Assembly (NCBI GenBank): GCA_037074615.1
Contig: CM073537.1
Coordinates: forward strand, 17,317,989 to 17,381,988
From: Leucaena leucocephala
Taxonomy: Eukaryota; Streptophyta; Magnoliopsida; Fabales; Fabaceae
Length of the DNA: 64,000 nt
Direction: 5' to 3'
Shown in pieces: positions 46,740 through 58,282 of this stretch (the first letter of the stretch is position 1; every line of letters starts with the position of its first letter). A model generated the notes under the pieces. The model saw only the letters and a list, made by a program, of their open reading frames with translations. It did not search any database and had not been told where the DNA came from. The translations under genes were made by a program, and so were the position numbers.

Positions 46740-49021
46740 ATGTTTGCAAAAGGGAAAATTAATTTTTTAATCTTTAATTTTTAATTTATTTATAACTCAA
46801 TCCAATAAAATTGATATAGAATCTCTTTAGGTAAAAATTTAAAAAATAACTTATGATAAAAAAAATTGAACAGCTTTTAAAAAATAATTTTTAGATATCT
46901 TTTAAAAAATAATTTTTGGATAAAAATTTATAAAAAAAAAATAATTATGAATAAATGAGTGTTTAGATAGTTATTACCAAAATAATTTTTATAATTAAAT
47001 AATTATAAAAAAGGATATAATTTTATTAAAAATAAAAAAGATGAAAGATAATATAAAAAAATAAAAATAAAATAGTAATTAGTCAGTCCATAACCTCTTT
47101 TACTATTCTAAAAATTAGTCTTAATAATTTATCTAAAATTTTAGTTTTAAATTATAATTTTATCCAAAAAAAAATTTAAATAAATATAACTATTTATTTA
47201 AAAAAAATCTAAATTTTATTTAAAAGGGTTTCTAAAATCACAATTTCATAGTTTCTATACCCACACAAAAGTATTATAAGGAGAATATATTCTTTTTTTT
47301 AGAACAATCATCTGAACAGATTTATCATTTTGTGATTTTGTCTAAACTCTCATCCTAATTATTATCATTTCGTCTTTGAATAAAAAAAAATCTAATCAGA
47401 TTTCTTTATTTCTAAAAAATAACTTCATCAAAGTGCGACCATAAAAATTAAAAACATAATTAAACAGGGTTTTAAAGTCCTTTAGTGTTATGTTTTTTTT
47501 AGTGGTTCTTCTATGTTATTGTCCTTCCAAAATTGTTCATAATAAATATATATTTTGCATATAATATTAAAAAAACTAGCATTACTCATATGGGTACTAT
47601 TTCAAAAAAGAAATGTGGTTCATGATGCAGTTTTTCCTCTTCTTGTCCCATCGATGCGGTTAATTCTTTCGGTATTCAAAAATTCTTTTCGAAACTCAAA
47701 TCATCTAAACTTATGTTTGAGTAGACATGAAAGTCTATTTCAAAAAAAGTGGAAATCATAGAAAAAGTTAGATTGTGAAACACGTGTTTATCGTTTAAAA
47801 AAATTTGTTGTGTATTAAATATAAATATTTTTTTATAAGATATTTAAATTTTAGTTTGTTATGTTAGTAAAAAATTAACTCTTTCTTAGTTATAGTATCT
47901 ATTATTTTTTTGGTATAAATCAAGTCCTTTATTTAGAGATCCTTAAAATGAATTTTATTAAATTATTATTAAACAGCAACAACACATATTGTTTTTAAGA
48001 GCCAGAAGTGCAGAATGACACAAAGCGTTATTGTATCCATGTGAAAGCCAGCAGCCTGCAAACACAAAATAGGCCAACAAATTGGTTATCCAGCCAACAG
48101 TCTTCTACTGATAAAGCACAACCAATTAATTCACTTTACCACCAAAACATAGTTGGTAGACATCAGTGTCACTTAAGCATAATATCGTGAGTTTGAATCA
48201 ACCGTATATATAAAAAAATATATTTTCATAATTTCTACTCTTTAATTAATTTTTAACTATAGGTTGAATACTCTATATATTCTATTAAAAAAATTCACTT
48301 ACTTCATGGGCTTACGCCACAAATAAAGTTGTCGGCAGGGACCACTCCAATTTTAATTCTTAAGCATTATCAGGGCAATTAAAATCCTTAAGTTACATAA
48401 ATGCGTTGCAATCGGGAGCTAAAGATGGAATAATTTGAACTAAATAATACGAATATGAAATTGTCCCATGAGCGGTATGATGTATTCACGCATCTATCCA
48501 CGATTTCAATTCCCCAAAAAAATAAAAAATAAAACATTTTCAAATTCTAACAATCTAACCAGATCGCACGTCCGGAATAAGGGGGGGAAATAATTAAATA
48601 TTTTTTAAATTGATAAAATTTAACGCACACGTATATTTATATCAAAACACATACACAAGAACGTGTTAGAACTTGTGATTTCCCTCATAAGAAAGTCTTT
48701 AGGAAATAGTTAGCGGATAATTATATTGCATCTTGCATGATACAGATTTGAAAAAAAAGGGTAATATTCAAAAATTATAAAAAAAAGGAAAAAAATTATT
48801 CAATGCGAGGATGTAGCTAGAACTTGATGAAAAGGGGGCGAAAATTTAGAATAAACGTTAAAAGAGGCAAATAAATAATCTGAAGGGGTAGATAAAACAA
48901 TTAGAGGGGCGCCTTTGTAATTTCTGATGCAATGTAAATTATTATTATTTCTAAAAAAAAATCTTGTCGAGTTATTAAATAATAGGATTATAAGAATTTA
49001 TTCAATCTCGTCCAACTAAAT
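46740..49021. other. Gene-free DNA with a degenerate MITE
   Basis: About 46815-47245 carries blocks of the TTA-flanked MITE family (GTGTTTAGATAGTTATTACC, TAAAAAAGGATATAATTTTA) without clear ends. A SINE-like head with GTGAGTTTGAATCAA occurs near 48150-48200. Nothing else is recognised. Confidence 0.4.
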
Positions 49022-49038
49022 TAACCAAAAGATTAACA
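49022..49038. repeat. RTE target-site duplication, left copy
   Basis: TAACCAAAAGATTAACA is repeated exactly at 50124-50140, bounding the RTE element. Confidence 0.93.
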
Positions 49039-50123
49039 ACAACAAAGCCTTTTCCCATTAAATGGGGTCGGCTACATGGATCATACGACGCCATTTGCTC
49101 TGTCAAAAACTAAATCCTTAGATAGGTTATTGACCAGGAGATCCCGCTCAATGACCTCGTTGAGCGTTTTCTTTGGCCTTCCTCTACTCCTTTTAACCGG
49201 ACTCCAATCCGTTTGATCCACCCTCCTCACCGGCGCATCCCTTGGCCTTCTTTGTACGTGTCCAAACCACCTAAGACGGTTCTCCACTATTTTCTCCTCA
49301 ATAGGTGCCACTCCAACTCTTCCCCGTATTTGTTCATTGCGAATCTTATCTTTTCTTGTATGCCCACACATCCATCTCAACATCCTCATTTCGGCTACCC
49401 CAATTTTATGCTCTTGCTGTCCTTTTAAAGCCCAACATTCACTTCCATAAAGCATTGCTGGTCTTATAGCAGTACGATAAAATTTTCCTTTTACTTTATC
49501 TGGTACTTTCCGATCACATATAACCCCAGTAGCCTTTCTCCATTTAAGCCACCCAGCCTGGATTCTATGATTAACATCCTCCAAAATTTCACCATCTTTC
49601 TGTATAATTGATCCCAAATATTTGAACTTATCTATTTGTGGAATAACTTGATCTCCTAATCTGACCTCCAAGTTACTTCTAACTTGCCTCTTAGAAAAAT
49701 TACAATGCATGTATTCAGTCTTATTTCTACTCAGACGAAAACCCTTCGACTCTAAAGTACTTCTCCATAACTCAAGTTTAAAATTAATCTCTTCTCTTGA
49801 CTCCGCCATAAGAACTATATCGTCCGCAAAAAGCATGCACTTAGGGATTTCATCTTGAATAGGCTTAGTTAGAACATCCACTACCAGATTAAATAAATAA
49901 GGATTCAATGATGATCCCTGATGTAGACCAATCTTTATGGGAAAATCCTTTGTTTCGCCCCCAGACGTTCTTACAGTAGTAGTTACCCCTTCATACATAT
50001 CTTGTATTGCTTTGATATATGCCATGCGCACACCTTTCTTTTCTAAAGCTTTCCAAAGCACCTCCCTTGGCACTCGATCATACGCTTTTTCTAAGTCAAT
50101 GAAGACTAAATGCAAATCTCTTC
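49039..50123 (-). mobile_element. Young 5'-truncated RTE-clade LINE
   Basis: The 1085-bp element is on the minus strand. Its 3' end has the GTAGCCGACCCCATTTAATG run and a GTTGTTGT tail typical of plant RTE elements. It is flanked by a perfect 17-bp duplication (49022-49038 and 50124-50140). The endonuclease and start of the reverse transcriptase are missing through 5' truncation, the usual outcome of incomplete target-primed reverse transcription. The remaining frame is uninterrupted. Both facts suggest recent insertion. Confidence 0.93.
49081..50123 (-). pseudogene. RTE reverse transcriptase, 3' portion
   Basis: About 347 uninterrupted codons encode reverse transcriptase from the catalytic VFIDLEKAYDRVPREVLW segment onward. 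QGSSLNPYLFNLVVD and the active site MLFADDIVLMAES follow, then the thumb (KYLGSIIQKDGEI) and a conserved C-terminus (RRPRDAPVRR; RSRGRPKKTLNEVI). The endonuclease and fingers are absent, so it cannot act. Two apparent initial residues come from the duplicated flank, not from the element. It has no promoter and no start codon of its own. Confidence 0.9.
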
Positions 50124-50140
50124 TAACCAAAAGATTAACA
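50124..50140. repeat. RTE target-site duplication, right copy
   Basis: Exact copy of 49022-49038. Confidence 0.93.
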
Positions 50141-50218
50141 TTGGGGAAAAAATAGTATAATTCATTCTATAAAAACTCAAAAACAGGAGTCAAATAAAAT
50201 TGTTAATCTCTTCGTTTC

Positions 50219-50571
50219 TGTTATGAATATTAGAATATAGATGTCCATCTCTATCTCCCTCTACCTCTTCAAATTCCCTAGTTCATTATTCCTCCATTAA
50301 TTACTAGACTCTTCATTACTCCTTCATTAATTACTAGACTCTTCATTATTCCTCATTAATTACTAAACTCTTCATTACTCCTCCATTAATTACTAGACTC
50401 TTCATTACTCCTTTATTAATTACTAGACTCTTCATCTTCAACTTCTATGCCTATAAATAGGGCATTCCATTTGTATTGTAATGGGAAGAAGAAAGAATAG
50501 AATATATACTACTCTCATTTTCTTGTCTCCATCTTTTCTCTCTTTCTAATCTTATTGCTAGTTTTATAACA
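50219..50571 (+). repeat. Copia-2 5' LTR
   Basis: The 353-bp LTR carries five tandem 29-30-bp units (about 50280-50430; core CCATTAATTACTAGACTC). A TATA box CTATAAATAG follows at 50451-50460. Confidence 0.92.
50452..50460 (+). promoter_or_regulatory. LTR TATA box
   Basis: TATAAATAG in the left LTR is repeated at 55662-55670 in the right LTR. It is the expected promoter of the element. Confidence 0.65.
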
Positions 50572-50584
50572 CGTTATCAGCACG
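50572..50584 (+). other. Copia-2 primer-binding-like site
   Basis: CGTTATCAGCACG immediately follows the left LTR, the position where a tRNA primes minus-strand synthesis. This sequence is familiar from Retrofit-type Copia elements. Confidence 0.65.
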
Positions 50585-50750
50585 ACTGTTCTAGCCAACT
50601 GATATTATTGTAAAATCTATCATTGGAAGGTGAGTTTCTATATTACTTTCATGTTAAATTGTAGTTTCATGTTTGATTATTTTATAATTACTCAACCTTC
50701 TTAATCTAAATCTCCATTTAACTTTTGTTATATTTTATGATATTATCATC

Positions 50751-51770
50751 ATGTCGAATCTTACAAAACTTGAGTTTGTGGCTCTTGACATTACTGGAAA
50801 GAATTATCTATCCTGGATACTAGATGCAGAAATCCATCTAGATGCTATGGGTTTAGGAGACACTATCAAGCATGGCAATCAGGAATATAACAAAGACAAA
50901 GCAAAAGCCATGATCTTTCTCCATCACCACCTAGATGAAGGACTAAAAATTGAGTATTTAACTGTCAAAGATCCACTTGTTCTTTGGAACAACATAAAGG
51001 AAAGGTATGACCACCAGAAAACTGTGATTCTTCCAAAAGCTTGTTATGACTGGATGCATTTACATTTGCAAGATTTTAAATCAGTCAGTGAATATAATTT
51101 TGCACTATTTAAAATTAGTTCTTAACTGAAACTATGTGGAGAGAACATTACTGATGATGACATGTTAGAAAGAACATTCTCCACATTTCATGCATCTAAT
51201 GTGCTATTACAGCAACAATATCGTGGAAAAGGCATCAAAAAGTATTCTGAACTGATTTCTTGCCTTTTGGTGGCTGAACAAAATAATGAGCTTTTAATGA
51301 GGAATCATGAATCCCGTCCAATTGGCTCTACTATATTCCCAGAAGTGAATGTAGTAACAAATGAATCATCCCGTGGTTGGGGACATGGACGTGGACGTGG
51401 ATGCGGCTGAGGCTATATACGAGGCCGTGGTCAACGTGGTTGTGGTCATGGTTCCCACTAGAGGTGGGCAAATAATGATGAAAACCACAAAAAGAAAACT
51501 AGTGGGAATGATAATTATATTGAAAATTTATGTCATCGTTATGGTGGAAAAGGTCATTGGGCTCCTACTTGTCATACACCAAGACATTTGGTTGAATTAT
51601 ACCAAGAATCACTTAAAGGGAAAAATAAAAATAAAGGCAAAGAGCCAAAGATAGAAACAAATTTTGTTGGGGAAGAAAGCGATTCTGATTATGGCAACAT
51701 GGATGTGACTCATTTAGATGTTGCTGATTTATTTGCCGATCCTAACGGAAGAATTGATCACCTAATTTGT
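50751..51770 (+). pseudogene. Copia-2 gag, broken
   Basis: It starts MSNLTKLEFVALDITGKNY, the usual gag opening (LEFxALDIxGKNY). The capsid-like part runs to a TAA at 51123-51125. The frame resumes (LKLCGENITDDDMLERTFST; LLVAEQNNELLMRNHE) to a TGA in the Gly/Arg-rich linker (about 51408). The zinc knuckle follows in another frame and reads CHRYGGKGHWAPTC, so the second cysteine of CX2CX4HX4C is replaced by Tyr. Several breaks and the lost ligand rule out a working nucleocapsid. Confidence 0.87.
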
Positions 51771-51924
51771 GATGGGAGTGTCCAAAAAAAAAATAAGCTA
51801 AACTTTTATGATTATGTGTGTTTTATTTTTGCTATAATGAAGTTATTTTCTTTTATGATTATATTTGCTAATATATTTTTATTATAGTCATATGTGTTAT
51901 TTTCTTATATATTGTTTTAGAAAT

Positions 51925-54900
51925 ATAAAGATGATTAAGGGGTTTGAAAGAGCAAATATATTGTTACATGGAGAAACACAATTATACATTGATAGTGCAT
52001 TTTATTCCTCCAAATCTAACAGGAATTTATTGAGTTTCAAGGATATCCGCAGAAATGGATACTATATTGAAACAACAAATAGAGAAAACCAGAAATATCT
52101 TGTTATCACAGATATGATTTCTGGTAAAAAAATGCACACTGGAAAAAATTCCATGCTCTTTCCTCTAGAATGTACTACACATATATTAGTACAATTGAAA
52201 CACATGCTATTGCAAACTAGAAGTTTGCAAGTGAGAATAAATTTAATATTTGGCATGACCAGTTAGGCCATCCTGGGACAATAATGATGCGAAAAATGAT
52301 TGAGAATTCATGTGGACATTCGTTGAGAAGAGAATCAATTCCACAATTTCATATTTTCTCATGTGCTGCATGTTCTGAAGGGAAACTAATATTAGACCTT
52401 CATCAATAAAAATAGAAAGTGAGTCTCTCACTTTTCTAGAACGTATACAGGGAGATATTTGTGGGCCGATACACCCACCATGTGGACCATTTAGATATTT
52501 TATGGTTCTAATTGATGCATCAACAAGATGGTCACATATTTGCTTATTATCTTCTCGTAACCTGGCGTTTACGAGATTACTTGCTCAACTAATTAGATTG
52601 AGAGTACATTTTTCAGATTATCCTATTAAGAAAATACGTCTAGATAATGCTGGTGAATTTACTTCACAAGCTTTCAATGAGTATTGTATGTCTCTGGGAA
52701 TCGATGTTGAACATCTTGTAGCACATGTTCAAAATGGTCTTGCAGAATCATTAATTAAACGTTTGCAGTTGATTGCAAGATCATTGCTTATGAAATCAAA
52801 TCTCCCAATATCTACTTGGGGACATGCAATTTTATATGCAGCAATGTTAATTCGTATCAGGCCAACTAGTTATCTTAAGGTCTCCCTTTTACAAATGGTT
52901 TTTGGTCAGGAACCAAATATTTCCCATCTAAGGACTTTTGAATATGCGGTATATGTTCCGATTACTCCACCACAACGTACTAAAATGGGTCCTCAAAGAA
53001 AGATGGGAATATATGTTGGATATGAATCTCCTTCTATAATAAAATATTTAGAGCCAACAACAGGAGATTTATTTACGGCTCGATTTGCTGATTGTCATTT
53101 TGACGAATCAAATTTTCCAACATTAGGGGGAGAAAATAAACAGCTGGAAAATAAAGTTAGTTGGAATGAATTATCATTATCTCATCTTGATCCTCGTACA
53201 AAACAATGTGAGCTAGAAGTTCAAAAGATAATTCATTTATAGAGTTTAGCCAATCAATTGCCAGACGCATTCACTGACCCCAAGAAAGTGACCAAGTCAC
53301 ATGTTCCAGCTGCAAATGCTCCTATCATAATTGATGTCCCTATTGGACAATCTAATAGATCAAAAGCACGCTTGAAGCGTGGCAAGCCCATCGGTTCCAA
53401 AGATAAAAATCCTCAAAAAAGAAAAGGAGCTATAAATATAGATGGCCAGGTCGAGGATATTCAACAAAATTTAGTGACTCCAGAAGAGTCCTTTGACAAC
53501 ACTAATGTCTCAATTTCGAGAGACATTCAGGTACCTGAAATATATGAAAATAATGAGATCTCAATAAATTATGTTGTCAATAGAATACGATGGGATCGAG
53601 ATAAAGTCAACGTTGACGATATTTTTGCATATAATGTAGCGCTTGATGTAATAAATGATGATGAGGATCATGAACCAAGATCTATTAGCGAATGCAAACA
53701 ATGAGATGATTGGCCAAAATGGAAAGACGCAATTGAGGCTGAATTAAAATCATTAGAAAAACGAAAAGTTTTTGGCCCTGTGGTTCTTACACCTGAAGAT
53801 GTAAAACCAGTTGGATATAAATGGGTTTTTGTGAGAAAACGAAATGAAAATGGTGAAGTAGTAAGATATAAAGCACGATTTGTTGCTCAAGGATTTACAC
53901 AAAGACCTGGTATTGATTTTATAGAAACATACTCACCAGTGGTGGATACAACTACTTTTCAATATCTAATTAGTCTGGCAGTAAAAGAAGGCCTCGATTT
54001 GCATCTAATGGATGTTGTTACAGCCTATTTGTATGGCTCACTTGACAATGACATTTATATGAGTCTCCCTGATGGATTTGAGTTACCAAAATTATATAAT
54101 TCAAGTTCTCGAGAACGGTACTCAATTAAGTTAAATAAGTCTTTATATGGATTAAAGCAATCAGGGCGCACGTGGTATAATCGACTTAGTGAATATTTAT
54201 TGAAAGAAGGATATTAGAATGATCAGATATGTCCATGCATTTTTATAAAAAGATCTGGAAATGAATTTGCTATAATTGCTATTTATGTCGATGACATAAA
54301 TATCATTGGAACTCCTGAAGAGATTTCTAAAGCGGTGAATTGCTTAAAGAAAGAGTTTGAAATGAAGGACCTGGGAAGAACAAAATTTTGCCTTGGACTA
54401 AAAATTGAACATCTGAAAAATGGGATCTTCGTGTGTCAAGAAACTTACACGAGAAAAGTCTTAAAACGTTTTTATATGGATAAATCACATCCATTATGCA
54501 CTCCGATGATTGTAAGATCTCTGGAGAAAGATAAAGATCCCTTTAGATCTCAAGAAGGTGATGAAGAACTATTTGGCCCAGAAGTGCCTTATCTTAGTGT
54601 AATTGGTGCACTTATGTATCTTGCTAGTCACGCACGACCAAATATATCATTTGCTGTTAACTTATTAGCAAGATATAGTTTTTCACCAACACGAAGACAT
54701 TGGAATGGGGTTAAGCACATTCTTCGTTACTTGAATGGTACTATGGATATGGGATTATTTTATTCAAATGAACATAAGACTGGCTTTGTCGGATATGCTG
54801 ATACTGGATTTCAGTCTGATTCACATGTTGGTAGATCGCAAACAGGCTATTTGTTCACATGTAATAGTGCAGCTATTTCATGGTGATCAATGAAACAAAC

Positions 54901-55285
54901 CATATCAGCCACATCATCTAATCATGCAGAAATAATAGCGATACATGAAGCAAGTCGAGAATGTGTATGGTTAAGATTGATAATACATCATATACGTACT
55001 ACTTGTGGACTGTCATCTAGTAAAATGATCCCAACAGTTCTATATGAAGATAATACTGCATGTATTACCCAACTAAAAGAAGGGTACACCAAAGGAGACA
55101 GGACAAAACATATTTCTCCAAAATTCTTTTTCACACATGATCTTCAAAAGAATGGTGAGATTAATATCCAGCAAATCTGGTCTAAAGAAAATCTAGCAGA
55201 TTTGTTCACCAAGTCACTTCCAGCAACAATATTTAAGAAGCTCATACATGATATCGGACTTCGCAGATTCAAAGATATCAATTGA
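51925..55285 (+). pseudogene. Copia-2 pol, broken
   Basis: The protease is represented only by its C-terminal part (FERANILLHGETQLYIDSAF; NRNLLSFKDIRRNGYYIET); its catalytic Asp segment is not found. The integrase has DQLGHPGTIMM and CAACSEGK zinc residues, then a core with MVLIDASTRWSH and IRLDNAGEFTSQAF. Reverse transcriptase has PVGYKWVFVRKRNENGEVVR, DVVTAYLYGSLDNDIYM, SLYGLKQSGRTWYNRL and an intact YVDD (about 54286). RNase H ends in KENLADLFTKSLP. Stops lie at about 53240, 53702, 54216 and 54885 plus a frameshift near 52395. Several stops are explained by C-to-T changes (CGA to TGA, CAG to TAG). Confidence 0.88.
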
Positions 55286-55440
55286 TGTTACAAAAAGGGG
55301 GAGTCGATACATGCTGTACTCTTTTTCCCTTGTCTGAGGTTTTGTCCCACTGGGTTTTCCTAGCAAGGTTTTTAATGAGGCAGCTCTGTAAGTGTATCAA
55401 TTAATTGTGTACTCTTTTTCTTTTACTAGGTTTTCTTTTA

Positions 55441-55781
55441 CTACCTCTTCAAATTCCCTAGTTCATTATTCCTCCATTAATTACTAGACTCTTCATTATT
55501 CCTCATTAATTACTAAACTCTTCATTACTCCTCCATTAATTACTAGACTCTTCATTACTCCTCCATTAATTACTAGACTCTTCATTACTCCTCCATTAAT
55601 TACTAGACTCTTCATTACTCCTTCAATAATTACTAGACTCTTCATCTTCAACTTCTATGCCTATAAATAGGGTATTCCATTTGTATTGTAATGGGAAGAA
55701 GAAAGAATAGAATATATACTACTCTCATTTTCTTGTCTCCATCTTTTCTCTCTTTCTAATCTTATTGCTAGTTTTATAACA
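55441..55781 (+). repeat. Copia-2 3' LTR, lacking its first 42 bp
   Basis: It matches the left LTR from its base 43 (CTACCTCTTC) to the end. The minisatellite has six units here (five in the left LTR). The bases corresponding to the first 42 of the LTR are absent and replaced by internal-type sequence (TTTTACTAGGTTTTC), so a deletion removed the LTR start and the polypurine tract next to it. Confidence 0.88.
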
Positions 55782-56081
55782 GTTTCATAAATTTCAAAAA
55801 CAATGGAACAATCTGTTCCATTTCATATTTCCTTCCATTAATAATTATTTTATTTTATTCCACATTCTTAACTCTCGAAATGACTCTTTATATGCACCAT
55901 TATTAGAGGGCAAATTTAACAAAAGCACGAGTGCTTTCTTTTTTCTTTTTTATTATGATTAGGGGTGTGTATATACTAAATCGTGTTGGATTAATCATTA
56001 ATTCAAAGTCTAGTTTAGAAAAAGACTTTAGGCTAAAAAGATAGCCCGTGATAGTTGATTCAGATACTTATATTAAACTTA

Positions 56082-56568
56082 AAGGTGTGTTTGGATTAGC
56101 TTTTGGAGAATAGATTCTGGAAAAAATAGATTTTGGAGAATAGATTTTGAGAAGAATAGATTTTGAGAATAAAAATGTTTGGATGATTAGTAGTAGAATC
56201 ACTTTTTATATTGATAAATTACCAAAAAGGGTATGATTTGATTAAAAGTAAGAGAGAGGAAAGATGATAGAGAGGAAAGATGATAGAGAAGAAAGATGAG
56301 AGAGAAGAGAGTGTAGAGAGGAGAGAGGAGAGAGAAAAAGAGAGAGGAGAGATGATGTAAAAAAAAATAGGGGTAAAATAGTAATTGGATAATCCATAAC
56401 CTAGGTTTCAAACCAAAAGCTATTTTCAGTGGCTTATTCAAAACCTAAGTTTCAAATCGAGGTTTTGCCCAAAATCAATTCTCAACAAAAATGACTGTTT
56501 GTGTAAAAATTTTACAAACCGCGATTTTGGTTCAGAATTGATTTTTCACCGTGTTCCCAAACACACAC
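56082..56568 (+). mobile_element. PIF/Harbinger-like MITE, copy 3
   Basis: The 487-bp element has ends (A)AGGTGTGTTTGGATTAGC and CCAAACACACAC and TTA at 56079-56081 and 56569-56571. The GAATAGATT repeats and purine core are the same as in copies 2 and 4, but the purine core is shorter. Confidence 0.83.
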
Positions 56569-56822
56569 TTAGTCCATCAAACTACCTAGATCAATTCCAT
56601 GACCACAATTTTTTTTTCTTTATGGAGATCAGGAGATAAGATTTTAACTTGACAAACTAAGACAAGAAAAAATACATATAATCATATAGAACTCATCCCA
56701 AAATATTAAAATATAATCATAAATCCATAAGAATATCTAACAACATTAAATTACAATAAAAAAACGTTAAATTACAAAGTATTACAAAAAATCAAAACCA
56801 AATTAAGTAGTCTAATCATTTA

Positions 56823-57368
56823 GGGTGTGTTTGGATTAGCTTTTGGAGAATAGATTCTGGGAAGAATAGATTTTGGAGAATAAATTTTAGGGAGAATAGA
56901 TTTTGAGAAGAATAGATTTTGGGAATAGAGATGTTTGGATGATTAGTAGTAGAATCACTTTTTATATTGGTAAATTATTAAAAAGGGTATGATATGATTA
57001 AAAGTAAGAGAGATAAAAGATGATAGAGAAGAAAGAGGAGAGAGAAGAGAGTGTAGAGAGGAGAGAGGAGAGAGATAAGAGAGGAGAGAGGAAAGAGAAA
57101 AAGAGAGATAAGAGAAGAGAGGGGAGAGATAATAGAGAGGAGAGAGGAGAGAGGGTGTAAGAAAAAGTAAGGGTATAATAGTAATTGGATAATCCAAAAC
57201 ATAGGTTTCAAAGAAAAAGCTATTTTCAGTAGCTTATTCAAAACCTAGGTTTCAAACCGAGGTTTTGCCCAGAATCAATTCTCAACAAAAATGGCTGTTT
57301 GTGTAAAATTTTTCTAAACCGCGGTTTTGGCCAGAATTCATTCCTAAACGTGGTATCCAAACACACGC
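56823..57368 (+). mobile_element. PIF/Harbinger-like MITE, copy 4
   Basis: The 546-bp element runs from GGGTGTGTTTGGATTAGC to ATCCAAACACACGC, with TTA at 56820-56822 and 57369-57371. Four direct GAATAGATTTT-type repeats lie near the left end, followed by the purine core at about 57005-57160. It is very similar to copy 2 at 8667-9222. Confidence 0.87.
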
Positions 57369-58252
57369 TTAGTCTAAAATATGATCTAACCAGTTCAATT
57401 AAGTCTAGTTTCAATTTTATTATAGGCTTATTTGAACTAGGTTATATACTACCAAATTATTTTAGGTTAGCTTGGATTAGTAAATTTTTACACACCCTTA
57501 TCTATGATCAATGAAGAATATAATGAGTGACTAAACAAACGCAACCGCGTTAATTAATCTACATTAATTTTTTAATTTCAACATGATCACATTAATATTA
57601 AACAAATTAATTCAAATCTGAATGATCTCACTCCAAGTCTTTTCTTCCGACTATAATTATAAATATCTTGACTACACAAACCTCAAATCTTTAGCTCCGA
57701 AATCCACCTCGTACTCTTCAAAATAAAATAAACCAAGTTTCATTACTTCTTCTTCTTCTTCCATTTCATCACCCTTTTTTTAAAACAAAGAAGAAAAGAA
57801 AGTGGACTTGAAAGGCCCAGTTTAGTCAATTAAGATATTGTATTAAATTCCCAAGAAGTTTCTGGGACGTTTCTATGAAGACGAAGAATGGGATGGACCA
57901 AAAATGGAAGGGGGCAAAAAACGTCTCAGAACCTAAATCAAAAATTAAACGAAAGATGAATAAGAAGGATAGAAATGCAAACTTTCAACGTAACAAAAAA
58001 GAGGAAGAAGAAAACAAAGTTTTCTTTTACAAAATTTTTATTTAATTTAAATGGAAGTAAACATTTTTTGTTAGGAGGGTTCTTTATATATTATGTGCCT
58101 GCGCGTATATGTATACTTGTATACTCATGCTATTCAAGTAATTGACTTCTCAACATAATAGTCAACAGATATAAACAAAAAAAAAAGGAAAAAAATGGAA
58201 AGCTATACTATAACCTTAAGACATTAATCAAGTTTTTATAATATCAGATACA

Positions 58253-58282
58253 TACACACACACACACACGTGTGTGTGTATA
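58253..58282. repeat. (CA)n(TG)n palindrome
   Basis: An ACACAC run flips to GTGTGT at a central CACGTG, giving a perfect alternating purine-pyrimidine palindrome. Confidence 0.9.

Larger units (their letters stand above)
50219..55781 (+). mobile_element. Copia-2: young, coding-dead Ty1/copia retrotransposon
   Basis: The 5.56-kb element is bounded by the perfect pentamer GTTTC (50214-50218 and 55782-55786). The left LTR is 50219-50571 (TGTTATGAAT...ATAACA). The right LTR is recognisable from 55441 to 55781. Outside the internal minisatellite the LTRs differ at only one site in about 145 bases by eye. A primer-binding-like CGTTATCAGCACG follows the left LTR. Domain order gag, protease relic, integrase, reverse transcriptase, RNase H gives Copia; the primer site and gag resemble the Retrofit/Ale group. 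Multiple stops make the coding region dead. Confidence 0.93.

Noticed and set aside
49213..49428. Plus-strand frame inside the RTE element
   Set aside because: Antisense shadow of the intact minus-strand reverse transcriptase frame.
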